Of a stretch of 43,358 nt of DNA, positions 41,348 through 43,358 are shown piece after piece; the first letter of the stretch is position 1, and each line of letters begins with the position of its first letter. The notes beneath the pieces are model-generated. The model was not told where the DNA came from and did no database searches. It worked only from the letters and a program-made list of their open reading frames with translations. The stretch covers positions 1 to 43,358 of the forward strand of contig JAPUEB010000038.1 in NCBI GenBank assembly GCA_027492795.1. The letters are read 5' to 3'. Made by a program: the position numbers and the translations under genes. Source of the DNA: Chryseobacterium sp. (lineage in GTDB: Bacteria > Bacteroidota > Bacteroidia > Flavobacteriales > Weeksellaceae).

Positions 41348-42037
41348 ATGATTGGACTTATACTTTCCGCGATTGGTTTAGGAATTATGTTGAGCCTCGT
41401 TTTCATAGGTCCTATATTTTTCCTTTTGATAGAAACCAGTTTTTCACGCGGTCATAAACACGCTTTGGCTCTTGATTTAGGTGTTATTTTAGCCGATATT
41501 CTTTGCATTACCGCCGCTTATTTTGCAAGTCAGGATATTGTAGAAATTATCGATAAACATCCCGGTTTTTATCGAATTACGGCGCTCATTATTTTTGTTT
41601 ACGGAATTGTGATGATGATAACCCGCACAAAAATGCACCTCGCAAACGAGGATAAACTGATTGGACAAAATTATTTTAAAGCCTTTATTAATGGGTTTTT
41701 ATTTAATTTATTGAATGTCGGGGTTATACTTTTTTGGCTCGTAACAGTTATTTCGGTAAGAAATCAATATCCCGATACTTCCAACTTTTTCCTTTACATT
41801 GGATTGGTTATCGCAACATATTTAGGAATAGACTTGATTAAAATTTTCCTTGCAAAACAGTTTCACTATAAACTCACGCAAAGACTTGCCAACCGCATCA
41901 GAAAGGCAGTAGGAATTATTCTCATTATTTTCAGTTTCTTTATATTTTTACAGAGTTTTAAGAAATTTAATTCTTTTGATAAGCGTTTAGAAGAAGCCGA
42001 AAAAAAGGAAGTAAAATTCCAGAAGCAACACAAATAA
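41348..42037 (+). CDS. LysE/RhtB-type amino-acid exporter family protein
   Basis: A 229-residue inner-membrane protein with six predicted helices. The N-terminal LSLVFIGPIFFLLIETSFSRGHKHALALDLGVILADILCI matches the LysE superfamily pattern (GPxxxxxxxxxxxxGxxxA...Gxxxxd). Helices lie at about 4-26, 38-60, 70-88, 112-135, 147-167 and 185-203. A basic/acidic cytoplasmic tail follows (KRLEEAEKKEVKF). The family exports amino acids or other small metabolites. The substrate cannot be read from sequence. Confidence 0.82.
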   Translation: MIGLILSAIGLGIMLSLVFIGPIFFLLIETSFSRGHKHALALDLGVILADILCITAAYFASQDIVEIIDKHPGFYRITALIIFVYGIVMMITRTKMHLANEDKLIGQNYFKAFINGFLFNLLNVGVILFWLVTVISVRNQYPDTSNFFLYIGLVIATYLGIDLIKIFLAKQFHYKLTQRLANRIRKAVGIILIIFSFFIFLQSFKKFNSFDKRLEEAEKKEVKFQKQHK

Positions 42038-42059
42038 ATTGATATTTTTTAGCATTACA

Positions 42060-42280
42060 GCCACGAAGTGGCGAAAACAATAGCAAAGGGTGAAGCCCTT
42101 TGTAAACAAAAAATAGCAACAAAAAAGCCACGAAGTGGCGACATCAAAACCAAAACTAAATTTTTAGTTTAAGAAAAAGAGAGTTCCATAGAAAAGAACG
42201 ATTTCATAGCGTAGGAATTCATTCCTACCAAAAAAATATAGAGAACGAACGATTTATCGGCATAGGAATTTATTCCGATG
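42060..42280. repeat. Cluster of short REP-like palindromes
   Basis: GCCACGAAGTGGC occurs twice (42060-42072 and 42127-42139). Between them is CAAAGGG-TGAAG-CCCTTTG (42084-42102). Then come GTAGGAAT-TC-ATTCCTAC (42211-42228) and a related GGAATTTATTCC with CGG/CCG edges (42257-42279). Both of the last two are preceded by AACGATTT. The pattern resembles REP sequences moved by IS200-like TnpA_REP enzymes; none is encoded here. It fills the whole gap before the LD-carboxypeptidase gene. Confidence 0.6.
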
Positions 42281-42296
42281 AAAAAACGAATTAACA

Positions 42297-43226
42297 ATGA
42301 GCAAAATAATTTTTCCAAAATCCATAAAAAAAGGCGACAAAATAGCCGTCATTTCACCAGCTGGAGCGGTAGAAGAAAGTCAGTTGCAGAAGGGTTTGGA
42401 GATGATAAAATCCAAAGGTTACGAACCAATTTTGGGAAAAAATTTATACACCAAATTCTCCAATGGATACAATTACGCCGGAACTGAAAAAGAAAGAATT
42501 CATGACTTGAATTGGGCGCTGAATAATGAAGAAATTTCAGCAATTTGGGCATCAAGAGGAGGTTACGGTTGTCAACATTTGTTGCGACATTTGAGGCTTT
42601 CCAAATTTAGAAAAAATCCAAAATGGTATATTGGTTATTCGGATAATACGGTGATTCAGAGTTATTTGTTGAAAAATGGTTTTGCTTCCATTCACGGACA
42701 AACGATAAAAACATCAAGTTTTGGCGTGATTGATGAAGGTTATGATTTAACTTTCAAAATTTTAGAAGGGAAAAAACCAAAATATTCCATTGAAGCCAAC
42801 GAATTCAACAAAAAGGGTAGAGTAGAAGGCGAATTGATCGGTGGAAATTTAGCGTTGATTTATGCGCTTTTAGGAACTAATTATTCATTTAATTTTAAAG
42901 ACAAAATTCTTTTTATAGAAGATATTGGAGAAAATTTTTATGCTTTAGATCGAATGATGATGTCTCTCGATTTAGCGGGAGTTTTGAGAAAAATAAAAGG
43001 ATTAATCATCGGTGGAATGACCAATATGGGCGACGAAAAAGATAACAAAAATTACGAAAATCCTTTCGATGAATTTGCCTACAAACTTATTTCAGAACGA
43101 TTGAAGAAATATAATTTTCCAACAGTTTTCGGTTTTCCAAACGGACATATTTATGATAATCGACCATTGATAATCGGAGGTAATGTGAAGGTTGAGATAG
43201 AGGATAAGGTACAGGTGGAGTTTTAG
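42297..43226 (+). CDS. S66 family LD-carboxypeptidase
   Basis: A 309-residue cytoplasmic serine peptidase that removes the terminal D-alanine from tetrapeptides during peptidoglycan recycling. The catalytic triad by family pattern is Ser115 (GYSDNT), Glu208 (LFIEDIGE) and His284 (PNGHIYD). The N-terminal IKKGDKIAVISPAG and the substrate-loop ASRGGYGCQHLL match the family. Length is normal for LdcA (about 305). No recycling gene adjoins, though the Mur ligase at 24350 could act in the same pathway. Confidence 0.92.
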   Translation: MSKIIFPKSIKKGDKIAVISPAGAVEESQLQKGLEMIKSKGYEPILGKNLYTKFSNGYNYAGTEKERIHDLNWALNNEEISAIWASRGGYGCQHLLRHLRLSKFRKNPKWYIGYSDNTVIQSYLLKNGFASIHGQTIKTSSFGVIDEGYDLTFKILEGKKPKYSIEANEFNKKGRVEGELIGGNLALIYALLGTNYSFNFKDKILFIEDIGENFYALDRMMMSLDLAGVLRKIKGLIIGGMTNMGDEKDNKNYENPFDEFAYKLISERLKKYNFPTVFGFPNGHIYDNRPLIIGGNVKVEIEDKVQVEF

Positions 43227-43258
43227 GGAGTTGGAAGATGGGAGACCGAAGTCTGAAG
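43227..43258 (+). repeat. Heptad tract after the LD-carboxypeptidase gene
   Basis: GGAGTTGGAAGATGGGAGAC then CGAAGTCTGAAG follows the stop codon directly in the sense direction, as after mnmA and the kinase gene. The remaining 100 bp to the window end show no feature. Confidence 0.6.
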
Positions 43259-43358
43259 TAAGCTAGCGTAAAAATAAAAAATTTAAGAAGAATTTACACT
43301 TGGAACTGATCTCTCATAAAATAAGTTGACGTAAAGTTTAGTTGATAACTTTTCTAGC

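Noticed and set aside
42060-42139. CRISPR-like pair of GCCACGAAGTGGC repeats
   Set aside because: Only two copies, with a different palindrome between them and no spacer periodicity or cas genes.

Overview
The window looks like a chromosomal segment of a Flavobacteriia member, probably a Weeksellaceae (Chryseobacterium/Kaistella-like) bacterium. Supporting signs: low GC; Bacteroidetes-type TAnnTTTG -7 promoter elements with no Shine-Dalgarno sequences; a fused MurF-alanine racemase; an MnmA with the flavobacterial insertion; a YbeY and a thymidine kinase with lineage-type zinc-site changes; and many dispersed palindromic intergenic repeats. I saw no tRNA, rRNA, CRISPR array, prophage or intact insertion sequence.

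Layout. 1-2.9 kb: a short or truncated beta-barrel ORF, mnmA, and an adenylyltransferase-type Fic protein with a repeat-rich promoter. 2.9-9.7 kb: a minus-strand sensory/transport cluster with a LytTR response regulator, three stand-alone 2TM proteins, a LytS-type kinase with a fourth 2TM domain fused to its C-terminus, a secreted TPR-like protein and a TonB-dependent receptor. 9.9-13.8 kb: Cu/Zn superoxide dismutase lipoprotein, tail-specific protease, surE. 14-18.4 kb: a two-subunit NAD-linked molybdenum/tungsten formate dehydrogenase. 18.6-23.1 kb: DUF4256 protein, SMR exporter, guaC, a nucleosidase, fabG, an AAA ATPase. 23.4-32.5 kb: rsmI, a Mur ligase and an acidic hypothetical protein on the minus strand, divergent from the tightly packed operon tdk - murF/alr - patatin/barrel protein - ybeY. 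32.7-38.2 kb: mnmG between two perfect parS sites, a methyltransferase, pgk, an AT-rich gap with DnaA-box-like sites (candidate oriC), then a 29-codon leader ORF overlapping rpiB. 38.2-43.2 kb: a candidate small RNA, a small membrane-protein gene bounded by perfect inverted repeats, rnr, a LysE-type exporter and an S66 LD-carboxypeptidase.

The most striking signal is in the 2TM/LytTR cluster. The promoters of the 2TM-1/kinase unit, the TPR-like gene and the TonB-dependent receptor share one architecture: two direct 11-bp half-sites (NNACNNTTCRG, one with a single mismatch) at exactly 21-bp spacing, whose near edge lies exactly 33 bp from the -7 element in all three. LytTR regulators typically bind direct repeats two helical turns apart, so the regulator encoded here probably activates all three promoters. 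That would make 3-9.7 kb a self-contained regulon of signalling proteins, 2TM membrane proteins and an outer-membrane uptake system of unknown substrate.

The second theme is chromosome organisation: two parS sites abutting mnmG and a DnaA-box cluster 3 kb away suggest an origin-proximal region. The third is dense intergenic repeats of several families, some with covarying arms, some always directly after stop codons in sense orientation, and some supplying the last codons of genes.
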